From the NCBI GenBank assembly GCA_017399065.1, contig JAFQEL010000017.1:1-49660 (forward strand): a DNA stretch of 49,660 bases, in the 5' to 3' direction. The notes under the pieces are model-generated. The model saw only the letters and a list, made by a program, of their open reading frames with translations. It was not told where the DNA came from and made no database searches. The position numbers and the translations under genes are program-made. This document shows positions 15,170 to 25,007 of this stretch, one piece after another (within the stretch, counting starts at the first letter, position 1; every line of letters starts with the position of its first letter). The stretch is from Clostridia bacterium (GTDB lineage Bacteria; Bacillota; Clostridia; Oscillospirales; Acutalibacteraceae).

Positions 15170-16120
15170 ATGTACAGAGTAGGTGTTGATCTTGGTGGTA
15201 CAAATATCGCTGTAGGTGTAGTAGACGATAATTTCAACATTATCGGCAGAGGTAAAATGAAAACCAATGCTCCCCGCGATGCAAAAGCTATTTTTGACGA
15301 TATTGCAACTGCTGTAAAAATGGCGGTTGCAGATGCAAATCTCAGACTTTACGATATAGCATCAATCGGTATCGGTACTCCCGGTTCGGTTAACAAAGAG
15401 CTTGGCATGATTGATTATGCAAATAATCTTGATTTTGATCACGTTCCTGCAAAGGATCTTCTTGCAGCCAGCCTCGGTATGGATAAGATTTATATTGACA
15501 ATGACGCAAACTGTGCTGCACTCGGCGAAGCTCTTGCAGGCGCAGGTAAGGATAAGTCAAGCTTTGTTGCAATCACGCTCGGTACGGGTGTCGGCAGCGG
15601 TATCGTTATCGATGGTAAGCTTGTCAACGGCTGTAACTATGCCGCCGGTGAAATGGGCCATATGGTTATCGCTATGGACGGCGAGCAGTGTAACTGCGGC
15701 AGACGCGGCTGTTGGGAGAGATATGCTTCCGCTACAGCACTTATCGCACAGACAAAGGATGCAATGAAGAAAGATGTTGACAGTATAATGTGGGAGCTTG
15801 TTGAGGATAATATTGCAAGAGTAAGCGGCAGGACAGCATTCGATGCAATGCGTAAGGGTGATGCAACTGCAAAGATGGTAGTTGATAATTATATCCGCTA
15901 TATTGCAGTGGGTCTCGTAAATGTTATCAACGCACTTCAGCCCGATGTAATCTGTATCGGCGGCGGTATCAGCCACGAAAAGGATAACCTTCTTATTCCG
16001 CTTCGCAAGCACGTTTCAAGAGGCAGATACAGCATTTATTCTGATAATCAGACTGAGCTTTGCTGTGCAGTTCTCGGCAACGATGCAGGTATCATTGGTG
16101 CCGCAATGCTTGATAAATAA
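15170..16120 (+). CDS. glk: ROK-family glucokinase
   Basis: This 316-residue ROK protein has all hallmarks: VGVDLGGTNIAVGV, YIDNDANCAALGEALAG with catalytic Asp, ITLGTGVGSGIVIDGKLV, GEMGHMVI and the zinc motif CNCGRRGCWERYAS (all cysteines present). Such proteins phosphorylate glucose to glucose-6-phosphate with ATP. ATG 15170 follows TTGGAGGAATT at ideal spacing, so the longer open frame from 15155 is not used. It lies 34 bases after hprK and 21 bases before murB, inside the operon. The contrast with the cysteine-less ROK at 12117-13106 is notable. Confidence 0.92.
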   Translation: MYRVGVDLGGTNIAVGVVDDNFNIIGRGKMKTNAPRDAKAIFDDIATAVKMAVADANLRLYDIASIGIGTPGSVNKELGMIDYANNLDFDHVPAKDLLAASLGMDKIYIDNDANCAALGEALAGAGKDKSSFVAITLGTGVGSGIVIDGKLVNGCNYAAGEMGHMVIAMDGEQCNCGRRGCWERYASATALIAQTKDAMKKDVDSIMWELVEDNIARVSGRTAFDAMRKGDATAKMVVDNYIRYIAVGLVNVINALQPDVICIGGGISHEKDNLLIPLRKHVSRGRYSIYSDNQTELCCAVLGNDAGIIGAAMLDK

Positions 16121-16141
16121 TCATAAAGGTAGATTTCTGTT

Positions 16142-17050
16142 ATGAATAATACCGAAAAAATAATTTTGGGTGCACAGAAGGCGGGCATCGAGTACCGCCT
16201 TAATGCACCTATGTCCGAATATACGTCGTTTAAAACAGGCGGTCCTGCAGATATCATTATTCTGCCCAAGAACGAGCCTGAGCTTCGCAGAGTACTTACA
16301 CTTTGTTCGGATGAAGAAATAAAGCCTTTTATTTTCGGCAACGGTACAAACCTTCTTGTATCCGATGATGGTATAAGAGGGGTTTCCGTACGTCTTTCTT
16401 CTAATTTCGATGATGTCCGTTTGCTCAATGACGATATGATTTTCTGTACTGCAGGTACTAAGCTTGCAAAGCTGTGTAATTTTGCACTTGAGAATTCTCT
16501 TAGCGGTATTGAGTTTGCCTACGGTATTCCGGGTACGGCAGGTGGTGCGGCATATATGAATGCAGGTGCATACGGCGGTGAAATGAAAGACGTTCTCGTT
16601 TCGTGTAATCATATTGATTATTCGGGTAATCCGGGCAGGCTTACCGGTGATATGCTTGGCCTTTCTTACCGTCGAAGTGCTTATACCGATAAGTATTTTG
16701 TCATTACCGGTATTACTGTTAAGCTCCGGAAAGGTGACAAAGACGAAATAAATGCAAAAATGAAGGATATTCTTCAGCGTCGTATCAATAAACAGCCTCT
16801 TGATCTTCCGAGTGCAGGCAGCTTTTTTAAACGTCCTGAAGGTTTTTTTGCGGGTGCTCTGATCGAGCAATGCGGTCTTAAGGGCTTCACTGTCGGCGGT
16901 GCACAGGTAAGTGAAAAGCACGCAGGCTTTGTTGTAAATAAAGGCGGTGCAACCACTGCTGATATTATTGAACTCGGCAGACAAGTCAGTGAAAAGGTGC
17001 TTAGTGAAACAGGCGTTGAGCTTGAAATGGAAGTTAAATATATCGGGTAA
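16142..17050 (+). CDS. murB: UDP-N-acetylenolpyruvoylglucosamine reductase
   Basis: The 302-residue protein is a type II MurB (FAD-linked oxidase fold): EYTSFKTGGPADIII, FGNGTNLLVSDDGIRGV and GIPGTAGGAAYMNAGAYGGE bind FAD, LSYRRSAY supplies the conserved Tyr/Arg, and SAGSFFKRP holds the proton-donor Ser. It reduces UDP-GlcNAc-enolpyruvate to UDP-MurNAc with NADPH, the second committed step of peptidoglycan precursor synthesis. The C-terminal Glu lies in VELEMEVKYIG. It is in an operon with hprK, glk and whiA; murB beside hprK and whiA is common in Clostridia. Confidence 0.96.
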   Translation: MNNTEKIILGAQKAGIEYRLNAPMSEYTSFKTGGPADIIILPKNEPELRRVLTLCSDEEIKPFIFGNGTNLLVSDDGIRGVSVRLSSNFDDVRLLNDDMIFCTAGTKLAKLCNFALENSLSGIEFAYGIPGTAGGAAYMNAGAYGGEMKDVLVSCNHIDYSGNPGRLTGDMLGLSYRRSAYTDKYFVITGITVKLRKGDKDEINAKMKDILQRRINKQPLDLPSAGSFFKRPEGFFAGALIEQCGLKGFTVGGAQVSEKHAGFVVNKGGATTADIIELGRQVSEKVLSETGVELEMEVKYIG

Positions 17051-17055
17051 TTAAT

Positions 17056-17973
17056 ATGAATACTGAATTGCAAGAGCGTTCCTTTGCTGCAAGGGTTAAG
17101 GATGAAATATGTCAGATATCAGCCGACTTGCCGACCTGCTGTTACCATGCGATGTCCTATGGGCTGTTGCTGTGCGGCAGGTCTTTCAGTTCATCGTCTA
17201 TGATGCTTGTAACAGAGCATAAAGGTACAGCTGAGCTTTATTCAAAAGCAGTCGGTGATATTATAGGCAAAGAACCTGAAATCAAAGAGTCTGAATCGGG
17301 CAAATTTTCCGTGTCTGTCAGCCGTAAGGAGGACAGACTTAAGGTTCTTTCTGCTTTCGGCATATCCGAAAGAACGATCGGTGTGCGAATAAACAGAGCA
17401 AATATTGCTGATGAATGCTGTTACGCTTCTTTTGTCCGTGGTGCTTTTCTTGCTTGTGCAACTGTTACAAGTCCGCAGAAGAGCTATCAGCTTGAATTTA
17501 TGTTTCCGTATCTTCACCTTGCCGATGATATGCTCAATCTTTTGCAAGAGCTTAACGTAATTCCTAAAATGTCAAAACGCAGAAACAGCTATGTCGTTTA
17601 TATCAAACGCAGTGAGGTTATCGAAGATCTGCTTATGACAGTCGGAGCGCAGAACTGTGCACTTGAAATTATGCAGATAAAAATTGAAAAAGATATGCGT
17701 AACAAAATTAACCGTAAGGTCAATTTTGAAACTGCTAATATTGATCGTTCTGTTGCTGCTGCAACAGAGCAGCGTGAAGCGATCCGACGTCTGAAAGAAG
17801 ACGGAAGATTTGAAACTCTTTCAGATGAATTAAAGGAACTTGCACAGCTTAGAGAGGAGTATCCGGAGGCAAGCCTTAAGGAGCTTGGTGAATTGCTTTC
17901 AGTCAGCCTTTCAAGATCGGGAATTTACCACAGACTTAACAAAATTGTAAGTATCGCTCAGAGCGATGATTAA
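17056..17973 (+). CDS. whiA: sporulation/cell-division regulator WhiA
   Basis: The 305-residue protein has the WhiA plan: an N-terminal LAGLIDADG-like degenerate homing-endonuclease domain (SFAARVKDEICQI, YASFVRGAFLACATVTSPQ, YQLEFMFP) and a C-terminal helix-turn-helix (NRKVNFETANIDRSVAAATEQ, LREEYPEASLKELGELLSVSLSRSGIYHRL). WhiA binds DNA and is essential for sporulation in actinomycetes; in Bacillus it affects division and chromosome segregation. It begins 5 bases after murB. The usual neighbours rapZ and yvcK are absent here. dnaE follows 33 bases downstream. Confidence 0.95.
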   Translation: MNTELQERSFAARVKDEICQISADLPTCCYHAMSYGLLLCGRSFSSSSMMLVTEHKGTAELYSKAVGDIIGKEPEIKESESGKFSVSVSRKEDRLKVLSAFGISERTIGVRINRANIADECCYASFVRGAFLACATVTSPQKSYQLEFMFPYLHLADDMLNLLQELNVIPKMSKRRNSYVVYIKRSEVIEDLLMTVGAQNCALEIMQIKIEKDMRNKINRKVNFETANIDRSVAAATEQREAIRRLKEDGRFETLSDELKELAQLREEYPEASLKELGELLSVSLSRSGIYHRLNKIVSIAQSDD

Positions 17974-18006
17974 ATAGTCTTAATTTGGTGAAAGGAGGTA
18001 TCTTGT

Positions 18007-21000
18007 ATGTCCGGGTTTACACATCTGCATCTTCATAGTGAGTTCAGTCTGCTTGACGGTGCTTGCCGCATTAAGCCGCTTATTGCTGCAGCGAAGGCAC
18101 TCGGGCAGACAAGCCTTGCTGTCACCGATCACGGTGCTATGTTCGGTGCCGTTAATTTTTATAAAGAAGCCGTTGCACAAGGTATCAAACCCATAATCGG
18201 CTGTGAAGTTTATGTTGCCGCACGTACCAGATTTGATAAGGTGCACGGAATTGATAACGAGCGTTATCATCTTATTCTGATTGCCGAAAATGATATCGGC
18301 TACAGCAACCTTTTAAAAATTGTTTCAGATGCGTGGACTCAGGGATTTTACACCAAACCGCGCGTTGACCGTGATTTGCTTGAAAAGTATCACGAGGGTA
18401 TAATTGCACTTTCAGCTTGTCTTGCAGGCGAAGTGCCTCAGGCTTTACTTCGCGGTGACTATGATTCGGCAAAGAAAATTGCACAGTGGTACAGTGAAAC
18501 CTTCGGCAAGGATAACTATTTTATAGAAATTCAAAATCACGGTATAGAGGAAGAACTTCGTGTGCTTCCTCTGCTCAAACGTCTTTCACGGGAAACAGGA
18601 ATTGGTATTGTTGCTACAAACGATGTCCATTATATCCGCAGGGAAGACTCCAAAATTCAGCAGATTCTTATCTGTATACAGACTAACCACATCCTCGGTG
18701 AAAATACAGGTATTGAGTTTGAAGCGGATGAGTTTTACCTCAAGAGTGAGGATGAAATGCGCACGCTCTTTGCTGATATTCCCGAAGCTATAGAGAATAC
18801 AGCAAAGATTGCAGAGCGTTGTAATCTGAATATCGAATTCGGCAATACAAAACTTCCTAATTTCGATACACCCGGCGGTGAAGATCATTTTGAATATTTT
18901 GCCCGTATGTGCCGTAACGGATTTACCGAAAGATATGGCGATTCTGCTCCTGCAGAATACCGTGAGCGGCTTGAATACGAGCTTAATGTTATTAATACAA
19001 TGGGCTATACGGACTATTATCTTATTGTTCATGATTTTGTCCGATATGCCAAAAGTCAGGGTATACCCGTAGGTCCGGGCAGAGGCTCGGGTGCAGGTAG
19101 TATTGCCGCTTACTGTATCGGTATTACGGGTATCGACCCGATGAAATACAGCCTGCTGTTTGAGCGTTTTCTCAATCCCGAAAGAGTCAGTATGCCTGAC
19201 TTTGATATTGATTTCTGCTATGAACGCAGGCACGAAGTTATCGACTATGTTATCTCAAAATACGGTTCAGACCACGTTTCGCAGATTGTTACCTTCGGTA
19301 CGCTTGCCGCAAAGGCTGCTGTTCGCGATGTCGGCAGGGTAATGGGTCTGCCTTATGCTACTGTAGATGCTGTAGCAAAGCTGATTCCTTTTGAACTCGG
19401 TATAACTCTCGAAAAAGCACTTGCACGCTCTTCCGAGCTCAGAAGCAGATATGATAACGACGATACTGTAAAAGAGCTTATCGACAACTCAATGCAGATC
19501 GAGGGTATGCCCAGGCACGCATCAAAGCATGCCGCAGGTGTTGTTATTACGCGTGACCCTGTCAAGGAATATGTTCCGCTTGCCCTGAGTGATGATTTTG
19601 TGGTTACACAGTACACAATGACATCTCTTGAGGAGCTTGGTCTGCTTAAAATGGACTTTCTCGGGCTCAAAACACTTACTGTCATTTCCGATGCCGAAAA
19701 AGCAGTTCGTGAAATCAATTCCGGTTTTAATATTGAAGATATTCCGTTGGATGATTCGGAAACCTATAAGATTTTTTCAGCCGGACAAACCTATGGTGTA
19801 TTCCAGTTTGAATCCGCGGGTATGCGTTCTGTCCTTACACGTATCAAGCCTGAAAATCTTGAGGACCTTATAGCTGTTATCTCACTTTACAGACCGGGTC
19901 CGATGGATTCCATTGACACATATATACAGAATAAAAGAAATCCTGCAAAGACCATGTATAAAACGGACAAGCTCAGGTCTATACTCAGTGTTACACACGG
20001 CTGTATGGTTTATCAGGAGCAGGTAATGCAGGTGTTCCGTGAGCTTGCGGGATATTCGTACGGCAGAGCTGACGTTGTGCGCCGTGCAATGTCCAAGAAA
20101 AAGCACGACGTTATGGAAAAAGAGCGTATGACCTTTATTGAAGGTGCAGGTAAAAACGGAATTGAGCCTGCAGTTGCAAATTCAATATTTGAGGATATGT
20201 CTTCATTTGCATCTTATGCTTTCAATAAATCTCACGCTGCAGCCTATTCGCTTGTTGCATACCGCACAGCGTATCTCAAATGCCATTATCCTGCTCAGTT
20301 TATGGCTGCTTTGCTTACGAGTGTGCTTGATCAGTCACCTAAGGTCAGCGGCTATATAAATGAGTGTGAGCGGCTTGGTATCAGGGTCTTACCGCCCGAT
20401 GTAAATTCAAGCTTCGAGGGCTTTGTTGCAAAGGATAAAACCATACTTTTCGGTCTGCTTGCAATCAAAAATCTCGGACGAGCTCTGATAAGCACTATTA
20501 TTGAAGAACGGCAAAAAAACGGGTGTTTTGACAGCTTTTATTCATTTTGTAAACGTGTCTACAGCCGTAATTTCAACAGACGGGCAGTAGAGAGCCTTAT
20601 CTATAGTGGTGCTCTTGACTCTCTGGGGCTTAACAGATGCCAGATGCTTATTATGCTTCCGTCAATACTTTCTGAATTAGAGTCAGACAGAAACGGTGCA
20701 CTCAGCGGTCAGATGAATTTTTTCACACTCCTTGGTGAAGAGCATAAAGCAGGCCCCGAAATTCCTAACACTGATGAAATGCCGGCAGATGAAAAGCTGC
20801 TTCGTGAAAAGGATGTAATTGGATTTTACGTCAGCGGTCACCCGATGGCCGGCTATGCTTCACTTTCGCAAAAGCTCGGATGTGCAAACATTTTTGACCT
20901 TACTGATTCGGACAGCTATGCAGATAATGCTAAAGTCACGGTTTTGGGCATAATAACTTCTGTAAAGAAAAAGGTTACGCGCAGTAATGCAGAAATGGCC

Positions 21001-21432
21001 TTTATTACTGTTGAGGATATGAGCGGCAATATTGAAGCTCTTCTCTTTCCGAAAACTGTTGCGTCAAATTCCGATTTGCTGATTAACGGCAACATTATTC
21101 TTCTCAAGGGAAGACTTAGTCTGCGTGAAGATAAAGAACCGAGTATTGTCTGTGATTCTTTGGAGCCTTGTCCTCAAGATAAAAAATTAGGGGAGAGTAA
21201 GCCGAACAAAAAGGTCAGGCATGGTCTTTTCCTGCGTGTGCCTTCTCAGGAAAGCGAGCTTACGGCAAGGGCAGAAAATCTGCTTGCGATATTTGACGGA
21301 AACACACCTGCTTATTTTTACTATAATGACAGTAAGAAGTATTCTGCCAAAGCGGTTTCAGTTGATGTCAATGAACCTCTTGTTAAAGAACTCAAGCGGA
21401 TTCTGGGGTCAGAAAATGTCGTTTTTCAATGA
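18007..21432 (+). CDS. dnaE: DNA polymerase III subunit alpha (DnaE)
   Basis: The 1141-residue protein has an N-terminal PHP domain (FTHLHLHSEFSLLDGACRI), the C-family polymerase core with VGPGRGSGAGSI, MPDFDIDFCYERR (catalytic acidic residues), HAAGVVIT, YRPGPMDSIDTYIQNK and FNKSHAAAYSLVAYRTAYLK, then a helix-hairpin-helix region and a C-terminal OB-fold (VLGIITSVKKKVTRSNAEMAFITVED). It lacks the inserted exonuclease domain that marks PolC, so it is the DnaE1/DnaE3-type enzyme used for lagging-strand or primer extension synthesis in Firmicutes. A GAAAGGAGG site lies upstream. Length is normal. Confidence 0.96.
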   Translation: MSGFTHLHLHSEFSLLDGACRIKPLIAAAKALGQTSLAVTDHGAMFGAVNFYKEAVAQGIKPIIGCEVYVAARTRFDKVHGIDNERYHLILIAENDIGYSNLLKIVSDAWTQGFYTKPRVDRDLLEKYHEGIIALSACLAGEVPQALLRGDYDSAKKIAQWYSETFGKDNYFIEIQNHGIEEELRVLPLLKRLSRETGIGIVATNDVHYIRREDSKIQQILICIQTNHILGENTGIEFEADEFYLKSEDEMRTLFADIPEAIENTAKIAERCNLNIEFGNTKLPNFDTPGGEDHFEYFARMCRNGFTERYGDSAPAEYRERLEYELNVINTMGYTDYYLIVHDFVRYAKSQGIPVGPGRGSGAGSIAAYCIGITGIDPMKYSLLFERFLNPERVSMPDFDIDFCYERRHEVIDYVISKYGSDHVSQIVTFGTLAAKAAVRDVGRVMGLPYATVDAVAKLIPFELGITLEKALARSSELRSRYDNDDTVKELIDNSMQIEGMPRHASKHAAGVVITRDPVKEYVPLALSDDFVVTQYTMTSLEELGLLKMDFLGLKTLTVISDAEKAVREINSGFNIEDIPLDDSETYKIFSAGQTYGVFQFESAGMRSVLTRIKPENLEDLIAVISLYRPGPMDSIDTYIQNKRNPAKTMYKTDKLRSILSVTHGCMVYQEQVMQVFRELAGYSYGRADVVRRAMSKKKHDVMEKERMTFIEGAGKNGIEPAVANSIFEDMSSFASYAFNKSHAAAYSLVAYRTAYLKCHYPAQFMAALLTSVLDQSPKVSGYINECERLGIRVLPPDVNSSFEGFVAKDKTILFGLLAIKNLGRALISTIIEERQKNGCFDSFYSFCKRVYSRNFNRRAVESLIYSGALDSLGLNRCQMLIMLPSILSELESDRNGALSGQMNFFTLLGEEHKAGPEIPNTDEMPADEKLLREKDVIGFYVSGHPMAGYASLSQKLGCANIFDLTDSDSYADNAKVTVLGIITSVKKKVTRSNAEMAFITVEDMSGNIEALLFPKTVASNSDLLINGNIILLKGRLSLREDKEPSIVCDSLEPCPQDKKLGESKPNKKVRHGLFLRVPSQESELTARAENLLAIFDGNTPAYFYYNDSKKYSAKAVSVDVNEPLVKELKRILGSENVVFQ

Positions 21433-21449
21433 AAGTTGCCTAAAATATC

Positions 21450-21480
21450 TTGACATATTTTTTTTATAGTGTACTATATA
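21450..21480 (+). promoter_or_regulatory. promoter region of pfkA
   Basis: A perfect TTGACA (21450-21455) is followed after 16 bases by TACTAT, overlapping TATATA (21475-21480). The exact -10 is uncertain, but it indicates that pfkA can be transcribed apart from dnaE. Confidence 0.5.
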
Positions 21481-21521
21481 AGTTAATTGATTTTCAGCAT
21501 AGACATAGGAGAGATTAAGTT

Positions 21522-22499
21522 ATGAACAAAATCGGTGTTTTAACAAGTGGCGGCGACGCTCCCGGTATGAATGCTGCTGTTCGTGCAGTTGTCCGTACAG
21601 CTTGCTACCTCGGTATGGAGGTTGTCGGTATCCGTTACGGCTACAAGGGTCTTCTTGAGGAAGATTTTATTGACCTGAATATGCGTAATGTATGCGATAT
21701 TATCCATCGCGGCGGTACCAAGATCTATACAGCACGTTGCCCTGAGTTCAGAGGCGAAGAGGCAGTACGCAAGGGCGTTGAGATTGCAAAGAAACACGGC
21801 ATCGAAGGCCTTGTAGTTGTCGGCGGCGACGGTTCGTTCCGCGGTGCACGTGACCTTTCCAATTTTGGTCTTCCCTGTGTAGCAATTCCCGGTACTATTG
21901 ATAACGATATCGTCTGCACAGACTATACTATAGGCTTTGACACTTGTCTTAACACTGTTCAGGCTCTTGTTGACCGCCTTCGTGATACTATCGAAAGCCA
22001 CAGCCGTTGTATGGTTGTTGAGGTTATGGGTGCCCGTGCAGGTTACCTTACACTTAATGCGGGTATCGCAGTAGGTGCAACAGCAATCGTTATTCCCGAA
22101 ATTCCCTATGATATAGAGAAAAACGTTATCGAGAAGATTAAGCGTACTAAGGCAACAGGCAAGAACCATTTCATCGTTATGGTTGCTGAGGGCGTTCGTT
22201 TCCGTGACGGTATCACTGTTGATGAGATCGCTAAGAAGATCGAAGAAGAAACAGGCGTTGAGGCTCGTTCAATCGTTCTCGGTCACATTCAGCGTGGCGG
22301 TTCACCCTCAGTTCGTGACCGTGTTACAGCAAGCCAGATGGGTTACAAGGCTGTTCACCTTCTTCACGAGGGTAAGAGCAACCGTGTTGTTGTAATGCAC
22401 GGCGAGCAGATTACAGATCACGATATCAACGAGGCTCTTGAGATGAGCAAGACCATTGATAAGGATCTTTATAACTGTGCAATGGAAATTTCTCTTTAA
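21522..22499 (+). CDS. pfkA: ATP-dependent 6-phosphofructokinase
   Basis: The 325-residue protein is a group A1 PfkA: IGVLTSGGDAPGMNAAVRAVV (ATP site), VVGGDGSFRGA, PGTIDNDIVCTDYTIGFDT (catalytic TIDND), VEVMGARAGYLTLNAGIAVG and VLGHIQRGGSPSVRDR. It converts fructose-6-phosphate to fructose-1,6-bisphosphate, whose level in turn controls HprK, so its placement downstream of hprK and glk is meaningful. The GGDGS motif supports ATP, not pyrophosphate, as donor. It is preceded by its own promoter and followed by a strong terminator. Confidence 0.97.
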   Translation: MNKIGVLTSGGDAPGMNAAVRAVVRTACYLGMEVVGIRYGYKGLLEEDFIDLNMRNVCDIIHRGGTKIYTARCPEFRGEEAVRKGVEIAKKHGIEGLVVVGGDGSFRGARDLSNFGLPCVAIPGTIDNDIVCTDYTIGFDTCLNTVQALVDRLRDTIESHSRCMVVEVMGARAGYLTLNAGIAVGATAIVIPEIPYDIEKNVIEKIKRTKATGKNHFIVMVAEGVRFRDGITVDEIAKKIEEETGVEARSIVLGHIQRGGSPSVRDRVTASQMGYKAVHLLHEGKSNRVVVMHGEQITDHDINEALEMSKTIDKDLYNCAMEISL

Positions 22500-22524
22500 T
22501 CTCTGACAATCCCATAAACAATCA

Positions 22525-22556
22525 AGCCGTTCATCATAAGATGAACGGCTTTTTTA
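22525..22556. terminator. terminator after pfkA
   Basis: AGCCGTTCATC (22525-22535) and GATGAACGGCT (22540-22550) form an 11-bp perfect stem with a 4-base loop, followed by six T. It also faces the convergent esterase gene. Confidence 0.93.
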
Positions 22557-22564
22557 TATGTTTC

Positions 22565-24799
22565 TTATTTGAACAAATTTGCAAAAAATCCTATAAACAT
22601 TGTAAATAGTGCGCTTATAAATTCAAACGGATTGTCTGCATCTGCTACGCTTGCCTCAAAGCGTGTGCCGAGTTTATCTGCAGACGGTGTGAAATCAAAG
22701 CTGTCAATGCTGATATCTGCGTTTTCACCCGAAAATTCAAGCTGGAATTTAAATACATAGTCAAGCTTTTCATTTGCGTAAGTGAATCCGCATTCGTTGC
22801 CTGACAGATACAGAGTATCAAGATCGAGCGTTACCTTGTGCCATTCTCCGTCAGCAGGAATTACATACGAGCTGTCTTTTGCACCTTCAACAGCAGGTGA
22901 ATACCATAAGTAAGCATCAACATAAATTCTGAAAGCATCAAGTGTAATATCGCTGTTGCCGTTGTTGCGTACATAGAAGCTGATTTTTCCGTAGCTGCTC
23001 CAGTCGGTAGCTGTATCCTGGAAAGGCTTGTCTTTTCCATCAATATTATAAATCTGTATCGGCTTTACTGTGAATTTATTATCTGTTGATGTAATTTTTA
23101 ATCCGCTTTCACCGCTGTGTGCACTTTCTTTGTTAAGTAATACCTCTGCACCTTCCGCTTTCCATGTATCAAATTCTGCGCTGTAGGGGTCGGGGAGGAG
23201 ATGCCATGCTTTTTCAAGCTCACACTCTGCCCATGTTTTATCTGTCCAGTATACTGCGTTATTAATCTGTTTTGTAACAAAAGGACTAACAGGCAGGTAT
23301 TTTTCTCCGTTAACAGTTGAGTACAGGCTTGAATATGTGTTCAGTGTGCAGTATGCATAGCTTGCACTTACAGGCTCTCTTACTTCTTCGCTCCATACTT
23401 TAACAGTATCTTCTGATATGATTTCAGCCTGTGCCTGTACGTAAATACCGTCTTTTCCGCAGATTGCAAAGCCGTTTATTGTGTTGCCGTCTGCAACAAT
23501 TCCGTCACCGCAGTTATCCAGAGTCACGTATATACTGCCATCTTTCACTTCACTCGATTTAATAGAAGCGGCTGTATATGTGTTCGATTTGTTGTAGACC
23601 ATACCGAGTGCGGCGTTTGCCATACGTTCGCCGACAGGCTGTTTAGCTGACGGGTGAATCACTCCAACTGCAGGCTGATAGGTGAGAGACAGGTCATAAA
23701 GCGTTATCATAGCACGGCTTTCAGGTAGTGCAGACTGAATCTCTGTGTAGTTGAGATTCCATTCCGATATTCTATGTCCGCCGTAATCGTACGGTGCGAT
23801 CTGTGTGTAAACAATCGGGAAGAATCCGTCTTCATACTCAAACATGTCGGTATACATCTGCTGCAGTGCATCAAAGCTGCGGGTGTACAAGTCGACGCCT
23901 GTATCATAAATAAGGTCTGTTTCACCCTGATACCATATCATTCCTGAGGGACGGAAATTGCGGTAAGCGTGTGTACGAAGGTTGTAGTTTGCCGTCATAT
24001 CAATATATATATCGGTGCTGTTTTCATCCCAATCGAATTTTTCGATGTATTGTCCCTTTTTTGTCATCTCTTCTTTAAGCAAGCTGTCAGCATCAATAGC
24101 TTCTCTTGAAAGCCAGCTTCTTATTGATGAACCGCCGAGTGATGAATTGAGTATACCTACGGGCATATCAAGCTCATCCATAAGCTTTTCTGCAAAAAAG
24201 TAAGCAACCGCACTCATAACGTATATTTCAGGATTGTCTCCGCAAATCCATTTTGCATCAATAATATCATTCTGTGGGTCTGCAGGTATTGCGTTTGTGC
24301 CGTTATATGTTGGATATGCAGGCTCAACAAGCACTCTCAGCCATTTGCTCAGCTTTTCGCCGCTGTTCATCATTTCAAGGCCCTTGATTGACTGACCGAG
24401 CGGGAACATCATATTACTCTGACCGCTTGCAAGCCAAAGCTCGCCGAATGCCACATTTTCAAGTTTTGCAAATTCGTCACCGTCTTCAGTGAGCACTACA
24501 GTGTATTCTTTGTAGCTACCGGGCAGTGCAACAAACGAAACCTCAAATGTGCCGTCATCATTAACTCTTGTGCTTGAGCTCATAATCGGCCATGCGTTTT
24601 CGTTGAGTAACTGAAGTTTGATTATGCTGTCGGGATTACCGCCTTCTCCTGCAAATATTACTTCTTTGTTCTGCTCAAAAAGCATACCGTCACCGTAAAC
24701 AGTGTACAGCCTTGCTGTGCTGTCTTCTGCAAAAGCAACGGTTACACTGCAAAATATAAATACAATCACAAGCAGTGCGGAAATAATCTTTTTGCTCAT
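22565..24799 (-). CDS. secreted sialate O-acetylesterase with C-terminal carbohydrate-binding-like domain and hydrophobic tail
   Basis: The 744-residue protein has a Sec signal peptide ending near AFA-ED (about residue 24). The SASA/SGNH esterase region has LWLASGQSNMMFPL (block I, nucleophile Ser), GSSIRSWLSREAI, and PSGMIWYQGETDL (block III-like). Residues about 560-715 form a beta-rich domain resembling a carbohydrate-binding module (GKISFYVRNNGNSDITLDAF, YVIPADGEWHKVTLDLDTLY). The enzyme would remove O-acetyl groups from sialic acids or other glycans outside the cell. The last 20 residues, starting FEFISALFTMF, form an amphipathic hydrophobic tail of the kind seen in three other secreted proteins of this window. 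It is a single gene between two terminator regions. Confidence 0.85.
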   Translation of the reverse strand: MSKKIISALLVIVFIFCSVTVAFAEDSTARLYTVYGDGMLFEQNKEVIFAGEGGNPDSIIKLQLLNENAWPIMSSSTRVNDDGTFEVSFVALPGSYKEYTVVLTEDGDEFAKLENVAFGELWLASGQSNMMFPLGQSIKGLEMMNSGEKLSKWLRVLVEPAYPTYNGTNAIPADPQNDIIDAKWICGDNPEIYVMSAVAYFFAEKLMDELDMPVGILNSSLGGSSIRSWLSREAIDADSLLKEEMTKKGQYIEKFDWDENSTDIYIDMTANYNLRTHAYRNFRPSGMIWYQGETDLIYDTGVDLYTRSFDALQQMYTDMFEYEDGFFPIVYTQIAPYDYGGHRISEWNLNYTEIQSALPESRAMITLYDLSLTYQPAVGVIHPSAKQPVGERMANAALGMVYNKSNTYTAASIKSSEVKDGSIYVTLDNCGDGIVADGNTINGFAICGKDGIYVQAQAEIISEDTVKVWSEEVREPVSASYAYCTLNTYSSLYSTVNGEKYLPVSPFVTKQINNAVYWTDKTWAECELEKAWHLLPDPYSAEFDTWKAEGAEVLLNKESAHSGESGLKITSTDNKFTVKPIQIYNIDGKDKPFQDTATDWSSYGKISFYVRNNGNSDITLDAFRIYVDAYLWYSPAVEGAKDSSYVIPADGEWHKVTLDLDTLYLSGNECGFTYANEKLDYVFKFQLEFSGENADISIDSFDFTPSADKLGTRFEASVADADNPFEFISALFTMFIGFFANLFK

Positions 24800-24903
24800 A
24801 TAAATACCTCCCGATACTTTATATAAAGTTAATATATCATATCATATAAAATCCTGCAAGTGAAAAAATCAAAGTCATTCTGAGCGTATGCGAAGAATTT
24901 TAG

Positions 24904-24946
24904 GCTCCTTTTGAAAGGAGCTGTCACCGCAGGTGACTGAGGATTG
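24904..24946 (+). repeat. dispersed double-palindrome repeat, copy A
   Basis: A 43-base element made of two abutting hairpins, GCTCCTTTTGAAAGGAGC and GTCACCGCAGGTGAC, followed by TGAGGATTG. A second copy with two base differences is at 39256-39298. It lies in the 208-base gap between the esterase and a GNAT gene; nothing else is recognised in the gap. Confidence 0.85.
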
Positions 24947-25007
24947 CTATTGAATTGATTTAATATGCGTGATATAATTAGAAAAAATAATTGTGATGTG
25001 ATACGAT

